Shown: positions 32,849 through 41,938 of the stretch, in pieces
How the letters are laid out: each line of letters starts with the position of its first letter
Numbering within the stretch: position 1 is the stretch's first letter
Source of the DNA: an uncultured Pseudomonadota bacterium
GTDB taxonomy: Bacteria; Myxococcota_A; Bradymonadia; Bradymonadales; Bradymonadaceae
Assembly (NCBI GenBank): GCA_913057905.1
Contig: CAJXPB010000004.1
Coordinates: 248,001 to 312,000 of the forward strand
DNA: 64,000 bases
Reading direction: 5' to 3'
Translations under genes and position numbers: made by a program
The notes under the pieces: generated by a model
What the model was told of the DNA's origin: nothing
Seen by the model: only the letters and a program-made list of their open reading frames with translations
Database searches by the model: none

Positions 32849-34338
32849 CGTCCTTCCCAGAACTTCCAGGCGAGGACCGTCGCCAGAGTCAGGATGTAGG
32901 TGGCGGCGGCACACCAGATGCCCATGAAGCCGAGTCCCGCCGTAAAGGACAGAAGGTAGGCCAGCGGCACCAAGCACACAATATGGACGATCGCCTCGGT
33001 GTACATCACGAACGTCGTGTTGCCGGCGCCGAAGTGGGCCTGAATCAGGATCAACGCCGCCGCGACGAAGGCCTCCATCGAACCCATGATCCGCATGCCC
33101 GGCGCGGCGGTCTCGATGACGAGGGGGTCGTCGCTGAGAAGTTCCAGAAAGAGCTCCGGAAACAGAACGATGACGAGCCCGATGGCGCCAAAGAGGTACA
33201 TCCCCGCTTTGACCGAATCCCAGCCGAAGCGTTCGGCCTCCTTGTAGTCGCCCTTGCCCATCTGCTGAGAGACCAGCGTCGCCGTCGCCTGACCGAACGC
33301 AATGCAGGTGACGAAGCTGATGCTCAACAGGTCGATGATCAGTTTGGCACCCGTCGTATAGATCGGCGGCCGACTCTCCATCAGCGTCGGTGCCCAGTCA
33401 CCGGCCAGCACGGCCCCACCCCATCCCTCGATGGTGGTGAGCTGGTGCTGCAATTCGGCCCAGCCGAGGCCGGATTCCGCATAGACGGACGCCGTCAACA
33501 CCGCGTCGTGGACGGCGGCTTCGTCCAGTCGTGCGACGATCGCCAGAAACACCAGGGCGCCGCTCATCATGAAGATCTCGGCGGCGCCGCTGGGGGCGCT
33601 CAGCTTTACGAGGCCACCCATCGCTTTGGGATCGATATTCGAGAGCCGGTAGTAGCGATAGGTTTCGCGGTATTCCTCGAGCAGGCTCCAGCCAACCATC
33701 GCCACAAGCCCCACGCAGGTCGACAGGGTGCTGGCGACGGCCGCTCCCGTGACATACATCGCCGGGATCGGGCCGACGCCGAAGATAAACGCGTAATTCA
33801 GGACCACATTGACCGCATTCATGATCAGAGCGGCCCACATGTGCACACGCGTTTCACCGAGTCCATCGAAGAACCCTTTGAACGCAAACGTGCATACCAT
33901 CGGAAGTGTAGCCAGGATGCGGATACGCGTATAAGGAATTCCGAGGTCCAGGACGGACGCATTGGACGTCAGCCACGGGAAGACGATCGGGACCCAGAAC
34001 CACCCGATGAGGGTGAAGACAAGCGCACCGAGGACCCCGACGCTCAACGCGTTGGTCAGGGTGGCACCCGCATCGGCATCGGCGTCTTCTCCGTATCGGC
34101 GGGCCGTCATCGCCTGGGTTCCGACGCTGATGGCCGCCAGAAAACCGCCGATGGACCAGTAGACCGGTAGACTGAATCCGAGGGCTGCTTGGCCCGGAAT
34201 GCTGAAGGCGGGATCGAGTTTCCCGATGTAAATCGTGTCGACGACGTTGATGAAGGTCTGGGTGACCATCGCTATGATGATCGGTCCGGCCAGACTCAGA
34301 ATACGTCGTCCGCGTTGTGGATCGATACCGAGGTTCAT
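32827..34338 (-). CDS. MATE-family multidrug/cation exporter
   Basis: A 503-residue protein with twelve predicted membrane segments in two related halves (PIIIAMVTQTFINVVDTIYI, and the second half from about 255). This family exports drugs or metabolites using Na+ or H+ gradients. Conserved polar residues are visible in segment 1 (Gln, Asn, Asp) and in FKGFFDGLGETRVHMWAALI. ATG 34338 is preferred to the longer frame because the membrane part starts shortly after it. The substrate cannot be predicted. Confidence 0.9.
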   Translation of the reverse strand: MNLGIDPQRGRRILSLAGPIIIAMVTQTFINVVDTIYIGKLDPAFSIPGQAALGFSLPVYWSIGGFLAAISVGTQAMTARRYGEDADADAGATLTNALSVGVLGALVFTLIGWFWVPIVFPWLTSNASVLDLGIPYTRIRILATLPMVCTFAFKGFFDGLGETRVHMWAALIMNAVNVVLNYAFIFGVGPIPAMYVTGAAVASTLSTCVGLVAMVGWSLLEEYRETYRYYRLSNIDPKAMGGLVKLSAPSGAAEIFMMSGALVFLAIVARLDEAAVHDAVLTASVYAESGLGWAELQHQLTTIEGWGGAVLAGDWAPTLMESRPPIYTTGAKLIIDLLSISFVTCIAFGQATATLVSQQMGKGDYKEAERFGWDSVKAGMYLFGAIGLVIVLFPELFLELLSDDPLVIETAAPGMRIMGSMEAFVAAALILIQAHFGAGNTTFVMYTEAIVHIVCLVPLAYLLSFTAGLGFMGIWCAAATYILTLATVLAWKFWEGRWKKIEV

Positions 34339-34614
34339 ATACCGCCCGCATGGGTCTCCGAAACGGGGCCCGTGGGTCCTATAGTCGAGCCGGTGAGGGC
34401 GACGCAACCTCTCCCGGCTGTGAATTCAGTACGGGCTTGCAAATGCTTGACAATCTGCCGTCCAATTGTAGCGTTCTGTGCCCGTGAAGGAGACGGAGAA
34501 TCACAGTCGAAAGTATCGGTGCTCGATTCCGGCCATCGGGGATGTGTCCGGTCGCAGGCGTGCGTGGATAGATAATGGAACGACAATCTTGCTTGGATAC
34601 AGGGAGTCACAACG

Positions 34615-35406
34615 ATGATGCGACGTGAAGGCTTGACGATTTGTCTGGTGGTCGGAGTTCTGTTCGGCATGCTTGTGGCCACGGGGTGCGGTCCGAAGTT
34701 CCCCAAGTGCGACACCGATGAGGACTGTCGCACCAGCACCGAGGGGGAGGAGACGGGACGGCTCTACTGCGTCAACGGGCTGTGCCAGCAGTGTCGGAGC
34801 GACGAGAACTGTGCCGAAGGTGAGCAGTGCGAGGCCGGCTCATGCGAGCCGATCCCCGGGTATTGTACCGACGACTCGGCCTGCGGTGAGGACGAAATCT
34901 GTCTGAACAACCGCTGCACCGAAGGGTGCCGCGGAGACGATGAGTGCGAAGGCGACCAGGTCTGCCGCAACAACACCTGTCAGGAGCCGCGCGAGTGTAC
35001 CTCCGATGCCGATTGCGGCGAGGATGAGATGTGCGAGAACTACGAGTGTGTGGCCGACCCGGATGCGAAATGCGAAGTTCAGACGGTCTACTTCGGCTAC
35101 GACACATCGAACCTGCGCGACTCGGCCAGAAACGCTCTCGAGGACAACGCCGAATGCATCAAGCAGCGATCGAGGGACGTCCAGCTCGCCGGCCACGCCG
35201 ACGAACGGGGCACCAACGAATACAACCTCGCCCTCGGCGAGCGTCGAGCCCGGTCGGTCTACGACTACCTCAAGACCCTGGGTGTTTCGGCCTCGAAGAT
35301 GTCGACGATCTCGTATGGTGAAGAGCGACTGGCCCGACGCTGCGGTGAAGACGGGTCGGCGAGCTGTCACGAGCGGAACCGCCGCGTCGAATTCAACTGG
35401 CAGTAG
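34615..35406 (+). CDS. pal: Cysteine-rich Pal-like OmpA-domain lipoprotein
   Basis: A 263-residue lipoprotein (lipobox VATGC). Residues about 30-150 are Cys-rich repeats of the type CxTDxDCGEDExCxxNxCxxxC. The C-terminal 105 residues are an OmpA/Pal peptidoglycan-binding domain (VYFGYDTSNLRDSA, HADERGTNEYNLALGERRAR). It would tie the outer membrane to peptidoglycan while showing the Cys-rich part outward or in the periplasm. The next gene encodes a CpoB-like protein, the usual tol-pal partner, but no tolQRAB is present here. Fusion to Cys-rich repeats is unusual for Pal. Confidence 0.9.
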   Translation: MMRREGLTICLVVGVLFGMLVATGCGPKFPKCDTDEDCRTSTEGEETGRLYCVNGLCQQCRSDENCAEGEQCEAGSCEPIPGYCTDDSACGEDEICLNNRCTEGCRGDDECEGDQVCRNNTCQEPRECTSDADCGEDEMCENYECVADPDAKCEVQTVYFGYDTSNLRDSARNALEDNAECIKQRSRDVQLAGHADERGTNEYNLALGERRARSVYDYLKTLGVSASKMSTISYGEERLARRCGEDGSASCHERNRRVEFNWQ

Positions 35407-35427
35407 ATTTAACCACGCGTAGTCTCC

Positions 35428-36273
35428 ATGGAACGTCCGTTTCGACGAACCGAACGCGAGGCGCAGCTCCGAGTCTATGTCGGAGCTGCGCTCTCTCTTT
35501 TCCTGATCCCCCTTCTGGCCGGGTGCCAACCCATCTGGAAGGCCGACGAGATGCAGCAGCGCATCGACAGCCTCGAGGCGCGCCAGGAGGTGATGCAGAA
35601 AAACGTCAGCGAGCAGGAGGAGGAGCTCGAGCAGATGGTCAAGGATGCTCGCCAGGACGTGAAACGTCTCAAGACGATCCTGGAAGAGGCCCGGAAGCTA
35701 CTTCAGCGCAACAATGCCGACCTCGGGGCCGAGATGCAGGAGGTGCGCCAGGAGGTCCAGCGGCTGCGCGGTAAGGTCGAGAAGGCACAGTTCCAGCTCA
35801 AGCGACTCGAGCAGGAGTTGCGCCTGTTCAAAGAAGATGTCGACCTGCGTTTTGCCGGCGAAGACAAGGTCTCCGAGCTCCCCGAAGAGCCCCAGAAACT
35901 GCTGGACGCGGGACGCGACAAGCTCGAGGCGGGCCAATACGGTCAGGCTCGTCGAGCCTTCGAGGAGTTTCTCGACAGACATCCCGACCACGAACTGGCC
36001 GACGAGGCTCAGTTTTTGAAGGCGAAGGCGCTGGCCGACAAGGGTGAATGGCGTTCGGCCGTCTTCGAGTTCAAGAAGGTCGTGGACCAGTATCCGAATT
36101 CAACGCGCCGGGGAGGGGCGACCTACTTTATCGGCATCGGGTTCACGGAGCTGGGCCGGTGCGAACAGGCAAAGCCGTTCTTCGAGACGGTCGTCGACGA
36201 ACACGGCGACTCGGAGTATGCGTCGGGGGCTTCCAAAGAGCTGAAGGCCATCGAAGCGGGCCGATGTCCCTGA
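35428..36273 (+). CDS. CpoB/YbgF-like Tol-Pal coordinator lipoprotein
   Basis: A 281-residue lipoprotein (lipobox LLAGC, Cys33). The first 120 mature residues form a long coiled coil (RIDSLEARQEVMQKNVSEQE through VEKAQFQLKRLEQEL). Two to three TPR repeats follow (about 155-275, YGQARRAFEEFLDRHPDHEL). This is the layout of CpoB, which links Tol-Pal to septal peptidoglycan synthesis. It lies 21 bases after pal, so the two form an operon. A signal-lipoprotein form is a variation on the periplasmic E. coli protein. Confidence 0.87.
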   Translation: MERPFRRTEREAQLRVYVGAALSLFLIPLLAGCQPIWKADEMQQRIDSLEARQEVMQKNVSEQEEELEQMVKDARQDVKRLKTILEEARKLLQRNNADLGAEMQEVRQEVQRLRGKVEKAQFQLKRLEQELRLFKEDVDLRFAGEDKVSELPEEPQKLLDAGRDKLEAGQYGQARRAFEEFLDRHPDHELADEAQFLKAKALADKGEWRSAVFEFKKVVDQYPNSTRRGGATYFIGIGFTELGRCEQAKPFFETVVDEHGDSEYASGASKELKAIEAGRCP

Positions 36274-36285
36274 TAGTTCGTCCGG

Positions 36286-37284
36286 TCATCCCTGTTGGAT
36301 GACTCCCTTCTGGAGGGCGATCTCCTTGAGTTCTTCGTAGGCCTCGTCGACTTCGTCGCGGGGCAACCCACCCTTTTCCAGCCGCGCATCGGTCTGCTTG
36401 CGGCAGTTCTCGTAGAAATTCAGGCCCCGACGGATGACCTCCGGGTCGTTGTTGGAGACGTCCATCGCCTTCCACAGACAGTCTTCGGCATCGGCGTACC
36501 GGCGGGCACTTTCGTGGAACGAGATCAGATTGATCTCGGAGACCACGTAGGCGTCGAGCGCCTCCGGGCCCGCCTCGTTGAAGGCGCGCTCCGACAGTGA
36601 CTCTGCGCGCTGCCCCCACTCGACGGCGCCGTCGATTTGCTGGTTCTGAAAGAGCTGAACGCTCAACTGCTGGCAGACCTGTGCGGCCGTCGAGATCGCG
36701 AAGGTGCCGCCGCGTTCGGCGATGGTATTCGCCGTATCGATGGCCTCTTCGGCATGCTCGGCGGCCTTGTCAAAGTTGCCGCGGAAGCTCTCCAGCGCGG
36801 TCATATTCTGGAAGGCGCCCATCGCAAGGGAGAGGGCATTGTTTTCGTCGATCTCGCGCAAGCTCTCGATGAGCTCCAGGGCCCGCCGATTCTCGCGGGC
36901 CGCCGTCGTGTAGTCGTCATCGAGCAACGAGAGCTGGCCGAAGTTCAGATGAATGGCCGCCGCCGAGCCGAGATTGTCGTCGTCGATGGAGTCGACCGAA
37001 TCGACGAGGTCGGCGGCCTGGCGGTGAGCATCGTAGGCATCGGCGGTTTCGCCGCGTTGCTGAAGGATCAGGCCCTTTTCATTGAGGGCCCGGGCCCTCA
37101 GTTCCCGTTGCTGGTCGGTGATACCTTCGGCGCGTGCCATGTCCAGGACGACCAGGGCCTCATCGACCTCGCCGTCGGCCGCGTGGATGTTCCCCTGTTG
37201 GATCGCCGCATGGACGCCTTCGAGCAGGCCCTTTGCGGTATCGATCTCGCGTTGATGCCACTCGTTTGTAGCGACGTCACTCAT
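36286..37284 (-). CDS. TPR-type repeat protein, cytosolic
   Basis: A 332-residue helical protein with TPR-like repeats (for example ARNRRAL-type helices around 95-260, EHAEEAIDTANTIAERGGTF). It has no signal peptide or membrane segment. ATG 37284 follows AGGA. The protein ends close to the converging CpoB-like gene. TPR proteins mediate protein-protein contacts, and no specific partner is evident. Confidence 0.8.
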   Translation of the reverse strand: MSDVATNEWHQREIDTAKGLLEGVHAAIQQGNIHAADGEVDEALVVLDMARAEGITDQQRELRARALNEKGLILQQRGETADAYDAHRQAADLVDSVDSIDDDNLGSAAAIHLNFGQLSLLDDDYTTAARENRRALELIESLREIDENNALSLAMGAFQNMTALESFRGNFDKAAEHAEEAIDTANTIAERGGTFAISTAAQVCQQLSVQLFQNQQIDGAVEWGQRAESLSERAFNEAGPEALDAYVVSEINLISFHESARRYADAEDCLWKAMDVSNNDPEVIRRGLNFYENCRKQTDARLEKGGLPRDEVDEAYEELKEIALQKGVIQQG

Positions 37285-37325
37285 AAAAGATCCTGAGCTA
37301 AAATATGGGCAGTGATGAAGGGGCC

Positions 37326-37895
37326 TTACGGAGAACTCGGCTCGCAGGGTTCCGGAATCGGCTCGACGCTGGTGTCGCACATCGGGACCGATTGAAATCC
37401 CAGATCCGACAGAGAAAACGGCGCCGTCACGGAGTACGATCCTTGTTGTTGGTCGGAGCGTTCGTCGTCGACACGAATCCGTGCCACGTACTCGGTATCG
37501 AGCTCGGTACCGATGCATTGCCCGTCGGTCACCCGCCCGCATCCGGCGTTCCACGAAAAACGATGGGGTGTGTCGGTGCCCGCCGGGACGGTCGGTACCG
37601 TGCGCAGGCCGTCTCCTCCGGCGCCCAGGACCGGTTCGCCACAGTCGACGGGCTCGCCTTGGTCATTTGTTTCACATATCTCCGCGTCGATCTGCTGGTC
37701 GTTACCCTCACGATCTCGCAGGCTGTACTGCACGTAGACGCCGAAGGGTTGCGAGACGACCGGGCCGACCGAGGTGACCCGTCCGGGCTGATTCACCGTC
37801 TGCAAGTCTTCACCGCAGGCGGCCAACAGAAGGGTTGCGGCGGCCAGAGTTGCGAAGGCTGTGCGAGGATAGGGCATAGGTGCTTGTACGTTCAT
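37326..37895 (-). CDS. Lipoprotein, unknown function
   Basis: A 189-residue lipoprotein (lipobox LAACG; ATG 37895). The mature part is beta-rich and acidic, with four to five Cys (CETNDQGEPVDCGEPV, NAGCGRVTDGQC, MCDTSVEPIPEPC). Its start overlaps the stop of the inositol-monophosphatase-like gene upstream (ATGA), so translation is likely coupled. I do not recognise the fold; an Ig-like secreted domain is possible. Confidence 0.78.
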   Translation of the reverse strand: MNVQAPMPYPRTAFATLAAATLLLAACGEDLQTVNQPGRVTSVGPVVSQPFGVYVQYSLRDREGNDQQIDAEICETNDQGEPVDCGEPVLGAGGDGLRTVPTVPAGTDTPHRFSWNAGCGRVTDGQCIGTELDTEYVARIRVDDERSDQQQGSYSVTAPFSLSDLGFQSVPMCDTSVEPIPEPCEPSSP

Positions 37896-38683
37896 ATTTT
37901 GGATAATCGTTCGACCACTTCGTCGTGGATCTGGCCGTTTGTGGCCAGCACACTGCTGTCGTCGGCTGTGTAGACGCCGCCGGCGGTATCGGTCACTCGG
38001 CCTCCGGCTTCCTGGACCAGCAAGTAGCCGGCCGCCGTGTCCCACGGATGCAGGTAGTACTCCCAGAAACCGTCGAGGCGACCGCAGGCAACGTAGGCCA
38101 GGTCGAGGGCCGCCGATCCGAGCCGCCGGACGCCGCGAGAGGCGCGCGTCAGCTTGGCGAAATTGACCAGGTTGTCCTCCTCGACCCCATCCATCGACCG
38201 GGGGAATCCGGTCACCAGCAGACTCTGACCCAGGGCGTCGACGTCGCTGACCTCCATCGGCTTCTCGTTCAGGTACGCACCGCCGCCTCGACGGGCGCTG
38301 AAGAGCTCGTCACGACGGGGGTCGTAGATCGCCCCGGCGACGGAACGGCCCTCGATCTGAAAGGCGATCGAGGTGCAAAACATGGGCAAATCGCGCGAAA
38401 AATTGAGCGTCCCGTCGATCGGGTCGACCACCCAGGCCCGTTCGGGTGCCTCGCCCGACCCGAGGTCTTCGCCGAGTTCCTCGCCGATGATCACGTCGTC
38501 GGGGAACATTCCACGGAGCTCGTCGTGGATGAATTCCTCGGTGCTGATATCGATCGAGGTGACCGGGTCGTTTTCCGACTTCAACTCTACGGTGAATCCA
38601 TCGCGGCGCTGCCGCGCGATGCGGCGTCCAGCCGCACGCGCCAGGGATTCGGCGCAACGAAGTTCTGTCAGAAAATCGGTCAT
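37892..38683 (-). CDS. Inositol monophosphatase family protein (SuhB-like)
   Basis: A 263-residue Mg2+-dependent phosphatase of the inositol monophosphatase/SuhB family. Metal-binding motifs are GEELGED (Glu pair), DPIDGTLNFSRD (about 88-99) and HPWDTAAGYLLV (the C-terminal WD). All key residues are present. The substrate may be inositol phosphate, histidinol phosphate or another sugar phosphate; context does not decide. It heads a two-gene unit with the lipoprotein at 37326. Confidence 0.92.
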   Translation of the reverse strand: MTDFLTELRCAESLARAAGRRIARQRRDGFTVELKSENDPVTSIDISTEEFIHDELRGMFPDDVIIGEELGEDLGSGEAPERAWVVDPIDGTLNFSRDLPMFCTSIAFQIEGRSVAGAIYDPRRDELFSARRGGGAYLNEKPMEVSDVDALGQSLLVTGFPRSMDGVEEDNLVNFAKLTRASRGVRRLGSAALDLAYVACGRLDGFWEYYLHPWDTAAGYLLVQEAGGRVTDTAGGVYTADDSSVLATNGQIHDEVVERLSKI

Positions 38684-38722
38684 CGGTCGAGCTCCCGGAC
38701 GGAACGAATCACTGCGGTTCTG

Positions 38723-39874
38723 TTAGCTTGAGGAGGGGTTGAGTGCAACAGCGGCCGCCTCGTGGACGTCGATGCGTAGCCTGTCGATCCGTTCGTTGTC
38801 TCGATTCGGGTAGGTGCGGTTTGTCAGAAGGACTGCGACCATCCCGAGATCGCGGTCGATCCAGATCGAGGTACCCGTAAATCCCAGGTGCCCGACGGTT
38901 CGATGCGCGGCCATGTGCCCGCCGGCGCTGGAAGCCTCGCCGCTGGGCGTATCCCAGCCGGGTGTATGGTGGCCGTCTGACCGGGGGGATTGGTTGTCGC
39001 CCCAACTGTGGCGCAGCGCGCTCGGACTGACGATACCATCGTCGATCTCTCCCTTCGAGATGCCGAGTAGATGGGCTCCGAGTTCCGCCACATCATTCAT
39101 GTGGCCGAAGAGCCCCGTATGACCGACGACACCGCCCAACGCCTCGGCGTTGCGATCGTGGACTGTCCCCTGCACGAGGCCGCGAAGTTCATCGATTTCG
39201 GTCGCGGGGATGCCGAGCCGATCCTCGGGATGGTATTCGAGAGACGCCAGTCCCAGGGGGTCGAAGATGCGGCGTCTCGCGATTCGACCGAGCCGGGAGG
39301 CCTCATCGGAGGCGGAGCCAAAGAGGACCACCAGCGCGCGACCCAGAAGCATGTAGCCGAGGTCGGAATATACTTCGCGCGAGCCGGGGACCGCCTCTAG
39401 TTCGACATCGGCCAGGTCGGCGATCAGGGATTCCTGGGCCCGCCGGACCTGCGCCGCGGTCGGGTTGAGGTCGTACCACTGGTGGACTGGACGCCACGCA
39501 GGGAGACCGGATCGGTGGCTCAGCAGGTGGTCGAAGGTGATCTCCCCGCGTGCTCCTCCGCTCGGCCACGGCTCCAACACCTCGGCCAGCCGGGTATCCC
39601 ACTCTATCAGGCCCTGGTCGACTGCCTGCATGTAGAGGATCGAAATGACCAGGGGTTTGGTCAGGCTGGCCAGGTCGAATTGGGTCGACGCCGTCACCGG
39701 CCGGCCCCGTGGATCGAAGCGGGTGGTTCCGCCGGCGAACTCGAAGCCCCTCTCGTCGAGGGTCCGCGCCGTGAACTGGATGGCGGATGCCGATGCGGAG
39801 TGGCCGATCGTATCGACCGAGTCGGCCAGCTGGGCTTGCAGGATGCCATCGATTCGGTCCGAGTCTGTCGACAT
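38723..39874 (-). CDS. Beta-lactamase/esterase-fold serine hydrolase
   Basis: A 383-residue class C-type serine hydrolase. The nucleophile is in SLTK (about 69-72), the second motif is YSDLGY (about 166-171), and the third-motif equivalent is HLGFTG near 348. The family includes D-amino-acid peptidases, esterases and muropeptide-processing enzymes. No signal peptide is visible, so it is probably cytosolic. It lies 16 bases downstream of the LD-carboxypeptidase gene, suggesting a joint role in peptidoglycan recycling. Confidence 0.88.
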   Translation of the reverse strand: MSTDSDRIDGILQAQLADSVDTIGHSASASAIQFTARTLDERGFEFAGGTTRFDPRGRPVTASTQFDLASLTKPLVISILYMQAVDQGLIEWDTRLAEVLEPWPSGGARGEITFDHLLSHRSGLPAWRPVHQWYDLNPTAAQVRRAQESLIADLADVELEAVPGSREVYSDLGYMLLGRALVVLFGSASDEASRLGRIARRRIFDPLGLASLEYHPEDRLGIPATEIDELRGLVQGTVHDRNAEALGGVVGHTGLFGHMNDVAELGAHLLGISKGEIDDGIVSPSALRHSWGDNQSPRSDGHHTPGWDTPSGEASSAGGHMAAHRTVGHLGFTGTSIWIDRDLGMVAVLLTNRTYPNRDNERIDRLRIDVHEAAAVALNPSSS

Positions 39875-39890
39875 GGTGGTTCGGTCTCGG

Positions 39891-40838
39891 TCAGGAGGTC
39901 GTCGTCCGGGCCGGCGCTTGAACTGCATCGGACTCGACGGTCAGGGTTCCGCGTTCGGCGTCGAGTTCCGCCTCGACGCCGACCGGCCAGGCGAGATTCT
40001 CGGAGCCATGCCCCACCGGGGCTCCGGAGGCAACGGGGCAGTCGAATTCGGCAGCGAGTTCATCGACGAACTCACTGACTTCGTCCGGGTCGATGTAGGT
40101 GCCGTCACAGTCGATGAACTCGCCGAGTACGATTCCGGCGGGGTTGGCCGAGTCGGCCGAAAGTCGAAGTGCCGTCATCATTCTGTCGAGCCGGTAATCT
40201 TCCTCGCCGATATCTTCGAGGACGAGAATGGAGTCATCCAAGGGAGGGGCGTGATCCGAGGCGAGCATATGGATCAACACGGTGAGGTTCCCGCCAAGGA
40301 GGGGGCCTCCGGTCCGGCCCGGGGTCACCGTGTGGAGGCCGTCGATTTTAAAGCCGTCGGCCCGGCGGCCGAAGAGGGCATCTCGCAGAGCGCGCATCGA
40401 GCGATCGCCGGGGGTATGCAGCCGCATGCTCTTTACGACCGGACCGTGAAGCGTGGCCAGTCGGTGGCGGGCGGCTGCGTGAAGATGCAGAGCAGTCAGG
40501 TCGCTGAAACCGACGAGCAATTTGGGACAGTCGCGAAACGAGTCGAACTCCAGCCCGGCCAATAGGCGCATGGTGCCGTAGCCGCCGCGGCTGAACACGA
40601 TGGCCCGGGTGTCGGGTTCGTCGAGCGCGGACTGGACCGCACGAAGGCGTCGCTGGTCGTCGCCGGCCAGATACCCGGGTGTGTCGGAACGGTCGTAGAC
40701 AGCCTCGTCGACTCGTACCTCGAGCCCCCAGTCTCGCAGCACGGACAGACCGGGTTCGAGTAGCGTCGGGGTGACCGGGCCGGCCGGACTGACGACCCGG
40801 ATCGGGTCACCGGGTTCCAGGGCTGGGGGATGAATCAT
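39891..40838 (-). CDS. ldcA: LD-carboxypeptidase (peptidase S66)
   Basis: A 315-residue S66 serine peptidase of the LdcA/MccF family, which removes the terminal D-Ala from recycled murein tetrapeptides. The features visible are IRVVSPAGP at the start, FSRGGYGTMRLL, the nucleophile Ser in GFSDLTALH (about 117-118), Glu in LVLEDIGEEDYRLDRM and His in PVGHGSEN. Its start overlaps the stop of the DUF3108 gene by four bases. Peptidoglycan recycling fits the neighbours; microcin-type peptide cleavage is an alternative. Confidence 0.92.
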   Translation of the reverse strand: MIHPPALEPGDPIRVVSPAGPVTPTLLEPGLSVLRDWGLEVRVDEAVYDRSDTPGYLAGDDQRRLRAVQSALDEPDTRAIVFSRGGYGTMRLLAGLEFDSFRDCPKLLVGFSDLTALHLHAAARHRLATLHGPVVKSMRLHTPGDRSMRALRDALFGRRADGFKIDGLHTVTPGRTGGPLLGGNLTVLIHMLASDHAPPLDDSILVLEDIGEEDYRLDRMMTALRLSADSANPAGIVLGEFIDCDGTYIDPDEVSEFVDELAAEFDCPVASGAPVGHGSENLAWPVGVEAELDAERGTLTVESDAVQAPARTTTS

Positions 40839-41809
40839 CGTGACGCGGTTTCGGGGCCGGGGTTTCGGTACTTCATGAGAACGGCCTCACCGTAGCCGAA
40901 CCCGGAGCGGATTGTCACCCGGAGGGGCAGGTGGTTGGCATCGCGGCTCAGCCAGAAATGCCCGGAGTGTCGGGAGCGTTCACGGACGTGCATCACGGGT
41001 TCGATGGCCGATTCCCCTTCGCTGTTGGCCGCCGAGGCCGGTTTCATCGGATGGACGATTTTGCGCACGTACTTGAACTTCCAAGTCTTGAACCATCCGG
41101 CGGGGGTGTACAGGTCTTCCTTTCCGACCACGTCGATATGTATTTCGCTGATCTTCCAGCCGTCGTAGATGTAGAAGACGAAGGAATCCCCCATGGCCAA
41201 CGATCGGCTTCGCAGATCGTAGAGCCACGAGATCATGTCATGGGTCGTGCCGGGGATGCGCCACTCGTAGTCCCGGTCGGAATCCCGGCGGGTGTAGTGA
41301 CACTGCGCCATGTAATCTTCATGGTTGTAATCGACCGTATAGCTCCGTGTGTTGTTCTTCTCGGAGAGACGTTTTTCGGAGCGGTACGGCAGCAGGGTGC
41401 GCGGGTTGAAGTAGGTGTCGGCGTGGTGTTCAACGGAGTAGAGCGAGTCGAAAAATCCGACCGATCGAACGTCGACCCCCGCCGCCACATACGGCCCGCG
41501 GTCGGAGCTGCGCAGCCGACCCGTCTGCAACACCGCTCGCATCGCTTCGACCCCATTGACCCGCAGCGAATAGTAAAACTGCTCGCCGGCCCACGGGAAT
41601 TCTTCGGTCGGGCTGTCGGCCGTCTCCCGGTCGCCCAGGACGTCTGCCCCTTCCATCCGGGTGGCCTGAGCCTCGGCAACTTCGCTGGGGGGCGGCTCGT
41701 CGGCCCCGACCAGAGCCGGCGTCAGCAACATGGTTGCCACGATCAATAGAAGCGTCACCGGTCCCGTCGGCCGTTTGATCTGCCGGGTCTGTTGAGATGA
41801 AGTCTGCAT
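40835..41809 (-). CDS. DUF3108 secreted protein
   Basis: A 324-residue protein with a signal peptide (about 21-40, TLLLIVATMLLTPALVGA, from ATG 41809; GTG 41848 is an alternative). The mature part is a DUF3108 domain: FYYSLRVNGVEAMRAVLQ, GFFDSLYSVEHHADTYFN and RSEKRLSEKNNTRSYTVDYN, and later KFKYVRKIVHP. These proteins are periplasmic beta-rich folds of unknown activity, often next to envelope genes. It begins the three-gene unit leading to ldcA and the serine hydrolase. Confidence 0.88.
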   Translation of the reverse strand: MQTSSQQTRQIKRPTGPVTLLLIVATMLLTPALVGADEPPPSEVAEAQATRMEGADVLGDRETADSPTEEFPWAGEQFYYSLRVNGVEAMRAVLQTGRLRSSDRGPYVAAGVDVRSVGFFDSLYSVEHHADTYFNPRTLLPYRSEKRLSEKNNTRSYTVDYNHEDYMAQCHYTRRDSDRDYEWRIPGTTHDMISWLYDLRSRSLAMGDSFVFYIYDGWKISEIHIDVVGKEDLYTPAGWFKTWKFKYVRKIVHPMKPASAANSEGESAIEPVMHVRERSRHSGHFWLSRDANHLPLRVTIRSGFGYGEAVLMKYRNPGPETASR

Positions 41810-41938
41810 CGTCGGTCCATTTCGGGTAAACGAGGGGCTCTGCGTCACCGGTTAAACGATGGACCGGGGCAGTTTGTTCAAATAAGAATCAATGGTAGCC
41901 ACTGACCGAACATTTGTACCTCGGACAAATCAGAGTCG

